Assembly (NCBI GenBank): GCA_051660685.1
Contig: JBOFQB010000032.1
Coordinates: forward strand, 1 to 19,635
Direction: 5' to 3'
DNA from: JAVBSX01 sp051660685
GTDB taxonomy: Bacteria; Planctomycetota; Planctomycetia; Pirellulales; Thermoguttaceae
Length of the DNA: 19,635 nucleotides
Shown: positions 7,386 through 14,555 of the stretch, in pieces
Position numbering within the stretch: the stretch's first letter is position 1
How the letters are laid out: each line of letters starts with the position of its first letter
Notes under the pieces: generated by a model
What the model was told of the DNA's origin: nothing
The model's database searches: none
Seen by the model: only the letters and a program-made list of their open reading frames with translations
Position numbers and translations under genes: made by a program

Positions 7386-7435
7386 TACTACACTGTTCGT
7401 AAGTCTAGTTTACGACAAATGTAGTAGGTTGTCAA
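7386..7435 (-). promoter_or_regulatory. Promoter and BlaI-type operator palindrome of the repressor-M56 operon
   Basis: On the minus strand, TTGACA (7435-7430) is followed by 17 bases and TAAACT (7412-7407). Over it lies an inverted repeat with 18-base arms (7386-7403 and 7409-7426, 14 of 18 positions matching) separated by TCTAG. The outer ends read TACTACA and TGTAGTA, the typical half-sites of BlaI/MecI-family repressors. Each arm also contains its own ACA-n-TGT core, so two dimers could bind. Bound repressor would cover the -10 and spacer. Confidence 0.75.
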
Positions 7436-7463
7436 GAGAATTTTTCCCGTTTTGGCAGATTTT

Positions 7464-7643
7464 CCAGTTCGCTAACAAGTTTTGCGAAAAGGAATCATTT
7501 TCATGTTTGAACCACGAAAATCACAAAAATCACGAAAACCTCACAAAATACAACTTTTCGTGTCTTTTGTGTATTTCGTGGTAAAAACATATCCGTCCAA
7601 CCCGGCTCGGTTCAAATCGGAAAACCAAACTTGTTTGCAAACT
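7464..7643 (+). repeat. MITE-like element with GCTAACAAGTTT ends, copy 1
   Basis: The left end GCTAACAAGTTT (7471-7482) and right end AAACTTGTTTGC (7627-7638) are inverted with one mismatch. The interior holds repeated ACGAAAATCAC and GTGTCTTTTGTG-like blocks that can pair with each other. The whole block aligns with the reverse complement of 13844-14006, including the flank CCAGTTC. A short frame inside it is not treated as a gene because the same frame occurs in the other copy. No transposase is nearby. Confidence 0.75.
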
Positions 7644-7780
7644 GCCGGTCACTATACCCCATTCTCTGCCCTCTACTGATCGTCAGGATCATTTCCCGGA
7701 AATTTTATCAGTCATCCTATGACATTCACAAAGCACCCAAAACAGATAACCGAAAAAGGATACAGAAGACTCGCGCGGTG

Positions 7781-7840
7781 TTCGCAGAGACGCGGAGAAG
7801 ACACAAATCTCAGCGTCCTTTGCGACTCTGCGAGAAACTT
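7781..7840. repeat. Imperfect palindrome of the CGCAGAGACGC type
   Basis: TTCGCAGAG (7781-7789) pairs with CTCTGCGA (7826-7833), and the inner parts (ACGCGGAG, CAGCGTCCTTTGCG) are partly complementary. Intergenic sequences of this general look are widespread in bacterial genomes, but I see only one copy in this window. Confidence 0.45.
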
Positions 7841-7842
7841 CT

Positions 7843-7878
7843 CTCCAAAAGAAGGAAAAACCGGTTGATTTGCGAGAC
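7843..7878 (+). repeat. Short dispersed repeat with AAACCGGTT core
   Basis: This roughly 35-bp block (CAAAAGAAG, then AAACCGGTT, then GCGAGAC) is a near copy of 1028-1062. In both places a pyrimidine-rich tract follows within 25-30 bp. Function is unknown. It lies in the repeat-filled, gene-free stretch between the blaI-like operator and the M16-like gene. Confidence 0.55.
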
Positions 7879-7930
7879 GCAATCATCTCCCCTGATCTCT
7901 CTTCTCTCCTCCTACCATCTAACTTTTTCA

Positions 7931-8050
7931 CGTCCGGCTTACGCCGGGCTCAATCCGCGCGATACGTTGTATCGCGGTTCAACACTGGTGTCTCTAACGG
8001 AGCTTGAATTATTGGGGGGGACCGTTTAACCCGGGATTTCGCAATGCTAC
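7931..8050 (+). repeat. Two-hairpin palindromic repeat, copy 2, with GGAGCTTGA extension
   Basis: A CCGGC/GCCGG hairpin (7934-7947) is followed by CGCGATAC-GTT-GTATCGCG (7958-7976) and GGTTCAAC. This is the same order as in the reverse complement of 893-945. After the palindrome, GGAGCTTGAATTATTGGGG and a diverged G-run/AACCC segment match the extension seen at 2347-2410. This copy therefore links the two partial versions of the repeat found elsewhere in the window. Confidence 0.7.
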
Positions 8051-8076
8051 TTTCTGTATTACAATGAATTTGTTGC

Positions 8077-8149
8077 TTGTATTATGACATTACACTGTTT
8101 ATGTACTGTATAATTGCATTACACAAGTACATAATACAACGAAGGAGGG
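8077..8149 (+). promoter_or_regulatory. AT-rich promoter/operator region of the M16-like gene
   Basis: TATAAT (8109-8114) is a perfect -10, and ATGACA (8084-8089) is a possible -35 at a long 19-base spacing. A perfect 10-bp inverted repeat, TTGTATTATG (8077-8086) and CATAATACAA (8130-8139), brackets this promoter. CATTACAC occurs twice within it (8089-8096, 8117-8124), which suggests regulator binding. AAGGAGGGG (8142-8150) is a strong ribosome-binding sequence, but the starts nearest to it (TTG 8159, ATG 8165) open only a tiny frame ending at 8176, not the M16 frame. Confidence 0.5.
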
Positions 8150-8199
8150 GCATAACACTTGGTAATGCTGTTCTGAGAATCACTGTTCGCTTTTTGACT

Positions 8200-11046
8200 A
8201 TGATAAACCGATATTGGCCCTTTGTCCTTACCCTACTCCTTGTTGCTTTTAACCCTGATTTGAGGGCGCAAGCAATTCCAATTACCAATCGGGACAAACC
8301 GATTACGTTGCCCCTTGTTCCTGCTCCCTCTTCTCCCGTCTCCGCAGACCCTCTTGACCCGAAAATCACCAACCCCCCCAATGTTTTCAACCCCGTTGCT
8401 CCAATCAATCAGGCCGGTTCGGTCAACCAGAATAATCCGCTTCATCAGAAGGGTTCGGGCAATCACAACAGTTCCGATCAATCCGCTCTTTCTTCGCAGT
8501 CGACACTCACTCCGTCTTCGCAAAATCGTCTCGTAAAAAAAGCGGTGTTGCCCAAACAGACAACGATTGCCGAACTCGAAAATGGTCTCGTCCTCATCAT
8601 TCAGGAAAACCCCCTTGCCCCTCAAGTGTCCGTTCGCTGTTTTGTTGCCCAAACGGGAAGTGCTTATGAAACGGATTATTATGGTTGCGGTTTGACCGCG
8701 CAACTTTTACAGCAGATTGCGAAAGTGCCCCTTTTTGGTTCGGTTTCCAAAGAAACCTTGTCATTTGGAATCGACGGTACGAGCGAACTCTGGAAATCGT
8801 TGATTCAACAATTGGCGGTTGCCGTTTTTCAATCATCAGATCAGCGATTCGGGACTGTTGATAAAACCGCGACTTTTTCAGGTCATCCTGCTCCTTCTTT
8901 GGATGATTTGATTGACCAGATGATTTATTCGGAACTCCCGCAAAAAGCCCCTCTTTCCGGTTATCCCGACCTGTTGATTCAAAGTACAACGGAAATGGTC
9001 CGGGATTATGCGAAAAAACATCTCCAACCTCACAAAACGGTTTGGGTCGTTTGCGGAAAAATCCCAACCGGGGAGGTGTTGGAGTCTTGTTGTCAATTGC
9101 TTGGTTCTCTCCCCAAAGGAACTCGGGAACCGGTTACATCCTTTTGCGAAATGGAACAATTATCTCCGCGAAGTTTCGTTGTCGAAGAAGATCGTAACAG
9201 CACGGAATTGGCCCTGATTTGGCCCGGGACCCGATTTTCCGATTCAGACCGATTTGCCCTTGACTTGATTGCCCTTTTACTTAGTGAAGGACAGACATCA
9301 CGTTTAGCACGTCGCTTGAACACGGACCGACCAATTGCGTTGGAATGGTCTTCAATTTGCGAATCGCCCCTTCATTTTAACGGATATTTTGCCGTAAAAG
9401 CGGTTGCATTGCCGGATTATCACGAAACAGTAACCCGAACCATTTTGGAAGAGGTCTATCGTTTTTGCGAAGAACCTGTTTCGCAAGAGGAACTTCAAAA
9501 AGCGAAAAAACAAAAAGAAGCAGCAAGTGTTTTTTCGGTTCAGACGATTGCTCAATCGGCGGAACAATTGGGGCGGAATTATCTTGCAACAGGTGATCCG
9601 CTTTTTGAGGAAACGGCTTTACAGCGAATACGGAATGTCACACCAACGGACATTCAACGGGTTGCGCGAACATTTTTTCGCCCGGAAAAACTCAATCAGG
9701 TCTCACGAATTCCCCGCAATTTGGGATTGGTTGGAACAAGTAATGTTTCCTCAGAACCGGGAAATGAAATACAGCGTTTCACCTTGTCCAACGGAATCCG
9801 GCTTCTTGCCAAAAAAGAACCCAATCGGCCCCTTATCAACATTCAAGCGGTTATTTTGGGAGGAGATTTGCTCGATACAGCTGAAAATCAAGGTCGTGCT
9901 TCTCTTTTCGCCGCAATGCTCAATCAAGGTTCGGCCAAATACACAGCTCGTGATCTTGCTGAATCGCTTGAAAAAAGAGGCGCAACGCTCACATTTTCGG
10001 CTGAACGGGGCATGATCGTTGCGAACATGATGTTGCTTTCTGAAGATTTCCAACAGGGAGTTGATCTGCTCGCCGATTGCCTGATTGCCCCGATGTTCCC
10101 TGATGCTCCTTTGACGCAACTCAAGACGCGACAGTTGGATGAACTGTTGCGAAGTCAAGATGATCCGATTGCGGAATTGGGGGTATTTTTTTCGCAGAAT
10201 TTACCTGACACGACACCTTATCATCTTTCTCTTCTGGGGTCAACCGAATCGGTTCGTAAACTGAGCGTTGCGTCTCTTCGGGAGTATTATCAACGCAGTG
10301 TCATTCCAAACAACATCATTGTGACGGTTTTTGGTCACGTTGACCCCAAAGAAGCGGAAAAAGTCATGACAAACGCTTTTGGAAAAATGCGGGGAACGAC
10401 GCCGAACAAACCGATTGTTCTTGACCGGAACAATCTTTTTCTTCAACCGATTGAGGGACACTTGCCGACTTCAAAGAAATCAGCCGCAATCATGATCGGT
10501 TATCCAATCGGCAATCCGTCCAATACTCGGGAAACAGCGGTTTTCATGCTCCTTCAACAGTTGATTGGGGGGGGAAAACAAGGAACGGGAACCAATGATG
10601 AAAAGAGAGCGGGACGTGAGAACAGAACAGGAGGAGATTGGTTGAGTCGTGACCTTTTGGGAACCGGTCTTGCCCAAACAGCCGGTTGTCAACTCTGGAC
10701 CGGACCAACTCCCGGTTATTTTGTCCTCTATGCCGTCTGTTCCCCCGCCCAATTGAACGCAACCCGTTCAAGTCTTGAACGTTGTATCGAGCGGATTCAA
10801 TCCGGTCTGATTGACCCGGATGAACTCCTTGCTGCAAAATCACAAGTCATAACCGCTTACATGTCGGGCAATTCCACATTAGAGGAACAGGCAAAAGAAG
10901 CAGCCCAAAACGAACTTTTGGGTTACGAACTTTTAGGGGGACCGACATTGCCGGATCGAATCAATGCACTGACTCTTGAAGAAGTTGTTTCAATTGCCCG
11001 AAAATACTTGACCCGACGTATTTTGACAACAGCAGGTCCCCGTTAG
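8200..11046 (+). CDS. Exported two-domain M16-like (pitrilysin fold) protein lacking the zinc motif
   Basis: The 948-residue protein has a signal peptide (residues 1-25, NRYWPFVLTLLLVAF core, cut near AQA). A low-complexity Asn/Pro/Ser/Gln-rich linker follows (about 26-118), then two M16-like halves. Half 1 begins at TTIAELENGLVLIIQENPLAPQVSV (121-145); half 2 begins near residue 525 with RFTLSNGIRLLAKKEPNRP. Active M16 peptidases carry HxxEH soon after the first strands. The matching places read YGCGLTAQLLQQI (about 161-173) and GRASLFAAML (about 563-572), so neither half keeps the zinc ligands. The M16_C-like regions are recognisable, for example LLLSEGQTSRLARRL. It is probably a periplasmic non-catalytic M16 homologue, perhaps a chaperone or a partner of an active subunit not encoded here. 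ATG 8200 was chosen for the signal peptide; the frame is open further upstream and no Shine-Dalgarno sits directly before it. Confidence 0.8.
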   Translation: MINRYWPFVLTLLLVAFNPDLRAQAIPITNRDKPITLPLVPAPSSPVSADPLDPKITNPPNVFNPVAPINQAGSVNQNNPLHQKGSGNHNSSDQSALSSQSTLTPSSQNRLVKKAVLPKQTTIAELENGLVLIIQENPLAPQVSVRCFVAQTGSAYETDYYGCGLTAQLLQQIAKVPLFGSVSKETLSFGIDGTSELWKSLIQQLAVAVFQSSDQRFGTVDKTATFSGHPAPSLDDLIDQMIYSELPQKAPLSGYPDLLIQSTTEMVRDYAKKHLQPHKTVWVVCGKIPTGEVLESCCQLLGSLPKGTREPVTSFCEMEQLSPRSFVVEEDRNSTELALIWPGTRFSDSDRFALDLIALLLSEGQTSRLARRLNTDRPIALEWSSICESPLHFNGYFAVKAVALPDYHETVTRTILEEVYRFCEEPVSQEELQKAKKQKEAASVFSVQTIAQSAEQLGRNYLATGDPLFEETALQRIRNVTPTDIQRVARTFFRPEKLNQVSRIPRNLGLVGTSNVSSEPGNEIQRFTLSNGIRLLAKKEPNRPLINIQAVILGGDLLDTAENQGRASLFAAMLNQGSAKYTARDLAESLEKRGATLTFSAERGMIVANMMLLSEDFQQGVDLLADCLIAPMFPDAPLTQLKTRQLDELLRSQDDPIAELGVFFSQNLPDTTPYHLSLLGSTESVRKLSVASLREYYQRSVIPNNIIVTVFGHVDPKEAEKVMTNAFGKMRGTTPNKPIVLDRNNLFLQPIEGHLPTSKKSAAIMIGYPIGNPSNTRETAVFMLLQQLIGGGKQGTGTNDEKRAGRENRTGGDWLSRDLLGTGLAQTAGCQLWTGPTPGYFVLYAVCSPAQLNATRSSLERCIERIQSGLIDPDELLAAKSQVITAYMSGNSTLEEQAKEAAQNELLGYELLGGPTLPDRINALTLEEVVSIARKYLTRRILTTAGPR

Positions 11047-11066
11047 TTGTTGGACGTATCAACAAA

Positions 11067-12272
11067 TCATCGTGTTGCAGAAACCGTTATTTCCTGTCGA
11101 TTGAACGTTAATTGACGGGCTTGAATCTGCTTGAAACCCCAACTGCGAATTCGGTCGAGAAATGTGGGGATTTCCTCAACTAGTTTCCATTCAAACAGTT
11201 TAAGGGTCAACAAAAGCCCTTGAAGTGGAATATTGGGATTTTGGGCCAATTCCTCCAAAACATCAAGGGTGAAGGAGGGAGCAACATTCATGTCAGCAAT
11301 TGCCAATTGACAGGGACGGAAGAGACGACGTTTGATTTGGCCGATTCGACCGCGCAGATGTGTGAAGTTGGGAAAAGCAAGGACGCGGGAATCCATTTTG
11401 CCCGGATCGACCCCCAAAACCCAAGCACCCCGGGTCAACAAGGCTTGTGTTGCTCCGCCCGGGGAACTCCCTATATCAAGACAGCGACTGCCGCATTTGA
11501 CGGGAAAGTTGGACCAACGAATTGCTTCTTCAAACTTCAACCAAGCCCGGGAAACCATGTCAACCGGTTGTTCTCGCAAAAGAACTCCCCCCGCAAACCG
11601 ACCATGTTCATCATCCGCTTGATGTAGTCCAACCCAATAAACAGACGGATCAATTTTCACACAATCGAGGACAAGTGAACCGGGGTGTGCGGGAGAAGCA
11701 TAGGAGGGACTAATCTGTAATTGGGGAGGAACATGGGGATGCTCGATCAGACGTTGAAACAGCATCTGGTCTTCTTGCGTCAAAAAGGGTTCAAACCCTT
11801 TATCTCCAACCAAACGAACATCCCGGGAAAAGCAATGCAAAAAAATCGTTTGTTTCATCCCGGTTGATAAAAGAGCCGAATCACAGACAATTTTCCAGAA
11901 TTCAGCAGCAACCCGATCAAGCACTTCCTCACGAATTGACCCAAGTGCAATTCCAATTGTTCGGGCAAACAACGATTGACGACGTATTTCATTCAGTCGG
12001 GTCACATTCAACCGATTTACGTCCGTTGGGGCTGCATTTGACCCGGTTGCGTCAATTGGGTCCACACTTAACCGGGTTGAGTCAAGTTGGTCCGCATGAG
12101 ACGGGATTGTGTTGAGTTCGACTGTCTTCGACCATTCCTCTTGCGGGTTAACATCCTTAAATGTGACAAACCCTGGTCTTGAAAAAGCGGGACGCAAGGA
12201 CGGACACAAACGTCCGATCTCGGTTTTAAGGACCTGTTCGGCTCCAACTTGACAACTGGTATAGTAAAACAT
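11067..12272 (-). CDS. rlmM: RlmM-like 23S rRNA 2'-O-ribose methyltransferase
   Basis: The 401-residue protein has an N-terminal THUMP-like part (YYTSCQVGAEQVLKTEI) and a C-terminal Rossmann methyltransferase of the RrmJ/FtsJ type. The SAM motif is LDIGSSPGG (265-273). The K-D-K-E ribose-methylation tetrad is visible as K246 (LKFEEA), D327 (IADMNVAP), K358 (LLTLKLFEW) and E394 (RQEITV). In E. coli RlmM modifies C2498 of 23S rRNA; the same target here is inferred. Residues about 45-100 form a low-complexity insert coded by degenerate repeats of about 30 bp. I prefer the ATG at 12272 to the adjoining TTG. It is convergent with the M16-like gene, 20 bp apart, and lies downstream of the HtrA-like gene beyond a repeat cluster. 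Confidence 0.82.
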   Translation of the reverse strand: MFYYTSCQVGAEQVLKTEIGRLCPSLRPAFSRPGFVTFKDVNPQEEWSKTVELNTIPSHADQLDSTRLSVDPIDATGSNAAPTDVNRLNVTRLNEIRRQSLFARTIGIALGSIREEVLDRVAAEFWKIVCDSALLSTGMKQTIFLHCFSRDVRLVGDKGFEPFLTQEDQMLFQRLIEHPHVPPQLQISPSYASPAHPGSLVLDCVKIDPSVYWVGLHQADDEHGRFAGGVLLREQPVDMVSRAWLKFEEAIRWSNFPVKCGSRCLDIGSSPGGATQALLTRGAWVLGVDPGKMDSRVLAFPNFTHLRGRIGQIKRRLFRPCQLAIADMNVAPSFTLDVLEELAQNPNIPLQGLLLTLKLFEWKLVEEIPTFLDRIRSWGFKQIQARQLTFNRQEITVSATR

Positions 12273-12308
12273 CAAAAGTGAGAGTGAAAAATTAAATACG
12301 TCATTCTT

Positions 12309-12428
12309 CCAATCCCGTTCGGGATTGCATTATGGTAGTAACGGATTGCATCTAACTTTCAACTCCGTCAGGAGTTGCGTTATGGTCTTCTCAACATTTT
12401 GGATACCATAATGCAACCTCTACGAGGT
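12309..12428. repeat. GTTATGGTA hairpin repeat cluster A
   Basis: Three hairpin units are visible: AATCCC-GTTC-GGGATT (12311-12326) followed by GCATTATGGTA, AACTCC-GTCA-GGAGTT (12361-12376) followed by GCGTTATGG, and an inverted, weaker ACCTC-TAC-GAGGT unit (12416-12428) preceded by ACCATAATGC. Bases 12309-12385 match the reverse complement of 14358-14434 almost throughout, so the two clusters form an inverted pair around the HtrA-like gene. The stretch 12276-12520 holds no gene. Confidence 0.8.
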
Positions 12429-12520
12429 AGAGGAGATACATTTTTTGGGGGTCATTGCAATGCTTTTTACACCTATTTTCAGGGCAAATAACGTGCGCTG
12501 ACCCTTTCTTCGCGGTCCTG

Positions 12521-13681
12521 TTATCTCGGACGTGCTCCGACAGTAACGGTCAATTCCTGCATTGCGCCGTTTCGGAGTATCTTGACCGGGACCTCGGTTT
12601 TGGGAGAAGTCAAAATGATTAAATGCGTCAATTGTCGCGGGTCTGTAATCGGTATCCCATTCCAATCGGTAATACAATCACCCGCTAATAAACCCGATTG
12701 TGCAGCTGGAGAATGGGGCAAGACGTAAGAAATTTTGGCCCCAACAGACGGTTTTTCAGCACTTTCTGACTCTTCCAAACCGGTTGGTGTTGGAAAGGCG
12801 ACTCCCAACCAACCATGTTGCATGACCCCGCCTGATCGTTTGATCTTTTCGTAGACAATTTTGGCGAGAGAGCTGGGAATTGCAAATCCGATTCCCTGAC
12901 TGACCCCTTGATTGGTTTCTCCGAGAATTGCCGTGTTAATACCAATCAGTTCTCCTTTGAAGTTGACAAGCGGTCCCCCGCTGTTTCCCGGGTTGATTGC
13001 GGCGTCCGTTTGCAAGAATTCCTGAACAGCGGGACCATCTGGTAAAGGGGTGTACCGTTCTTTAGCACTGATGATTCCGTGAGTGACGGTATGTGCGAGA
13101 CCAAAAGGGTTGCCGATTGCAAGAACCGGTTCGCCGACCTCGGTCGTGTCGCTGTTGCCCCATTCCATAACATCGAGGTTGGGAGTGTCAATTTTCAAAA
13201 CCGCCAAATCGGTTGCCCGGTCATATCCAATTGGTGTCACTTCCCGAATCACTCGACCGTCACTTAATTGGACTTCGATGTCGGCATTTGCAACAACGTG
13301 AAAATTGGTTAAAACGTAACCTTCTGGATCGACAATCACCCCGGACCCTTCTCCGAGAACCTGCGTTACAGTCTGACCCCGCTTGTTTTGAACGGTTTGA
13401 ATCGCCTTAATTCCAACGACCGAGGGACCGACTTTTTTAACAACCCAAGGAGGTAAGGTCCAGATCGGCAAAGGGGTTCCTTCTTTCTCGAAATGGGACC
13501 ATTCTTTCATCACTTCTTTTGCCGCTTCGACTTTTGCTTTTTCCGCTCCTCGATTGATTGCGTAAGAAAGGGGCATAACGAGGTAGGGAATGAGCCAAAC
13601 TGCAACCAGAAAACAGATGAAGAGGAAAAGGTAGGAGACCCCTTTTCGTCGGGGGGGACCATTGTAATTCGGATTGGACAT
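12521..13681 (-). CDS. HtrA/DegP-family membrane-anchored serine protease with PDZ domain
   Basis: The 386-residue protein has one membrane segment near residues 17-38 (YLFLFICFLVAVWLIPYLVM), which should anchor it with the protease outside the cytoplasm. The trypsin-like domain covers about 80-285 and shows the complete triad: H128 (TNFHVV), D158 (ATDLAVLKID) and S234 (PGNSGGPLVN). One PDZ domain follows (about 288-386), with LGVAFPT and SGLLAGDCITDWNG. HtrA proteins degrade or refold damaged envelope proteins. A GTG further upstream (13753) would add 24 unlikely residues, so I use ATG 13681, although no Shine-Dalgarno is evident. A promoter lies 80-110 bp upstream. Inverted repeat clusters flank the gene on both sides. 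Confidence 0.92.
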   Translation of the reverse strand: MSNPNYNGPPRRKGVSYLFLFICFLVAVWLIPYLVMPLSYAINRGAEKAKVEAAKEVMKEWSHFEKEGTPLPIWTLPPWVVKKVGPSVVGIKAIQTVQNKRGQTVTQVLGEGSGVIVDPEGYVLTNFHVVANADIEVQLSDGRVIREVTPIGYDRATDLAVLKIDTPNLDVMEWGNSDTTEVGEPVLAIGNPFGLAHTVTHGIISAKERYTPLPDGPAVQEFLQTDAAINPGNSGGPLVNFKGELIGINTAILGETNQGVSQGIGFAIPSSLAKIVYEKIKRSGGVMQHGWLGVAFPTPTGLEESESAEKPSVGAKISYVLPHSPAAQSGLLAGDCITDWNGIPITDPRQLTHLIILTSPKTEVPVKILRNGAMQELTVTVGARPR

Positions 13682-13761
13682 AAGACTGAAATAGGGAAGA
13701 ACCGAAGAGAAAACACAAAGGCGCGACAGGTTGTCTTGCGAGCGAACACCCAAGTCTGCTT

Positions 13762-13790
13762 ATTATAGATGAGAGGACGGAGATCGTAAA
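13762..13790 (-). promoter_or_regulatory. Probable promoter of the HtrA-like gene
   Basis: On the minus strand, TTTACG (13790-13785), a 17-base spacer and a perfect TATAAT (13767-13762) precede the gene. Transcription would begin near 13755, giving a leader of about 75 bases. No stress-sigma pattern was recognised. Confidence 0.6.
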
Positions 13791-13843
13791 GACACTCTTT
13801 CAGCGAGACAGATTTTGTTGAATCAACGGGTTGCGAACAGACT

Positions 13844-14006
13844 GCTAACAAGTTTGGGTTTGCGATTTGAACCGAGCCGGGCCGGACGGATTTGTTGACC
13901 ACAAAAGACACGAAAGACACAAAAAACTGTATTTTGTGAGGTTTTCGTGATTTTCGTGGTTCAAACATGAAAATACTCTTTTTCGCAAAACTTGTTAGCG
14001 AACTGG
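13844..14006 (-). repeat. MITE-like element with GCTAACAAGTTT ends, copy 2
   Basis: Perfect 12-bp terminal inverted repeats, GCTAACAAGTTT (13844-13855) and AAACTTGTTAGC (13988-13999), enclose a 156-bp element. It aligns in reverse orientation with 7464-7643. The inner ACCAC...GTGGT arms (about 13899-13960) can fold back into a long imperfect hairpin. The shared flank CCAGTTC extends homology beyond the left end of copy 1. It lies just upstream of the HtrA-like promoter. Confidence 0.78.
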
Positions 14007-14258
14007 GGTTGTGAACAGAGATACGCTTTCATTTTACGGAATTTCGGATAGAATACCGGAGATGACCGGGGAGGAATTACGGAGACGGGGGACGGTTTGA
14101 AATTTCCAACGCAGTACACCTCGATATGGAAAGTGCAAGACACGAGCGATGAGACGAAGCGAGACCGTCTTGTCCCCAACATAAGAAACAGTTCACTATT
14201 AACGGTTGTATTTTGTGAAAAACATGTGCTGAAAAACTGCGTTCCTTCTTCTCTCCTC
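14007..14258. other. Intergenic stretch, no feature recognised
   Basis: Between the MITE-like element and the next repeat cluster I see no gene-like frame, RNA gene or convincing promoter. The left part is purine-rich on the plus strand (GGAG and GGGG runs near 14060-14095). Confidence 0.5.
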
Positions 14259-14434
14259 AACCTCGTAGAGGTTGTGTTATGGTAGAAAAGGACCGAAAAG
14301 CAAATCCGAACCCCGTCGGGGTTCCGTTATGGTAATAAACGCAACAACGCAGAATAACCCTAACGCAACTCCTGACGGAGTTGGAAATTTCTGCGCAATC
14401 CGTTACTACCATAACACAATCCCGACGGGATTGG
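14259..14434. repeat. GTTATGGTA hairpin repeat cluster B
   Basis: Four hairpins with different but self-complementary stems are visible: AACCTC-GTA-GAGGTT (14259-14273), AACCCC-GTC-GGGGTT (14309-14323), AACTCC-TGAC-GGAGTT (14367-14382, inverted) and AATCCC-GAC-GGGATT (14418-14432, inverted). The forward ones are followed by GTTATGGTA and the inverted ones preceded by its complement or a variant. Bases 14358-14434 are the inverse of 12309-12385. The following 14435-14555 is pyrimidine-rich with a short ACTCTC run and leads to the aldo/keto reductase homologue. Confidence 0.82.
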
Positions 14435-14555
14435 GGAAACACCGTATTTATTTTTTACTGTTTCAAAGCTGTTTTCTGCCCCGCATCTCGTACTCTCCCT
14501 TGACCTTACTCCCTTTACTCTCACTCTCACTCTCTTTTACTTTTTAATCGACATA

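Noticed and set aside
7482..7679. Small protein beginning MFEPRKS or similar
   Set aside because: The same frame appears in both copies of the MITE-like repeat (also at 13510-13968) and has no gene-like features beyond the repeat.
7631..8029. Possible 132-residue protein in the repeat region
   Set aside because: The frame passes through several unrelated repeats and has no ribosome-binding site or recognisable domain.
11046..11066. Hairpin TTGTTG/CAACAA between the convergent M16-like and rlmM-like genes as a terminator
   Set aside because: The stem is short and AT-rich with no following T-run in either direction.
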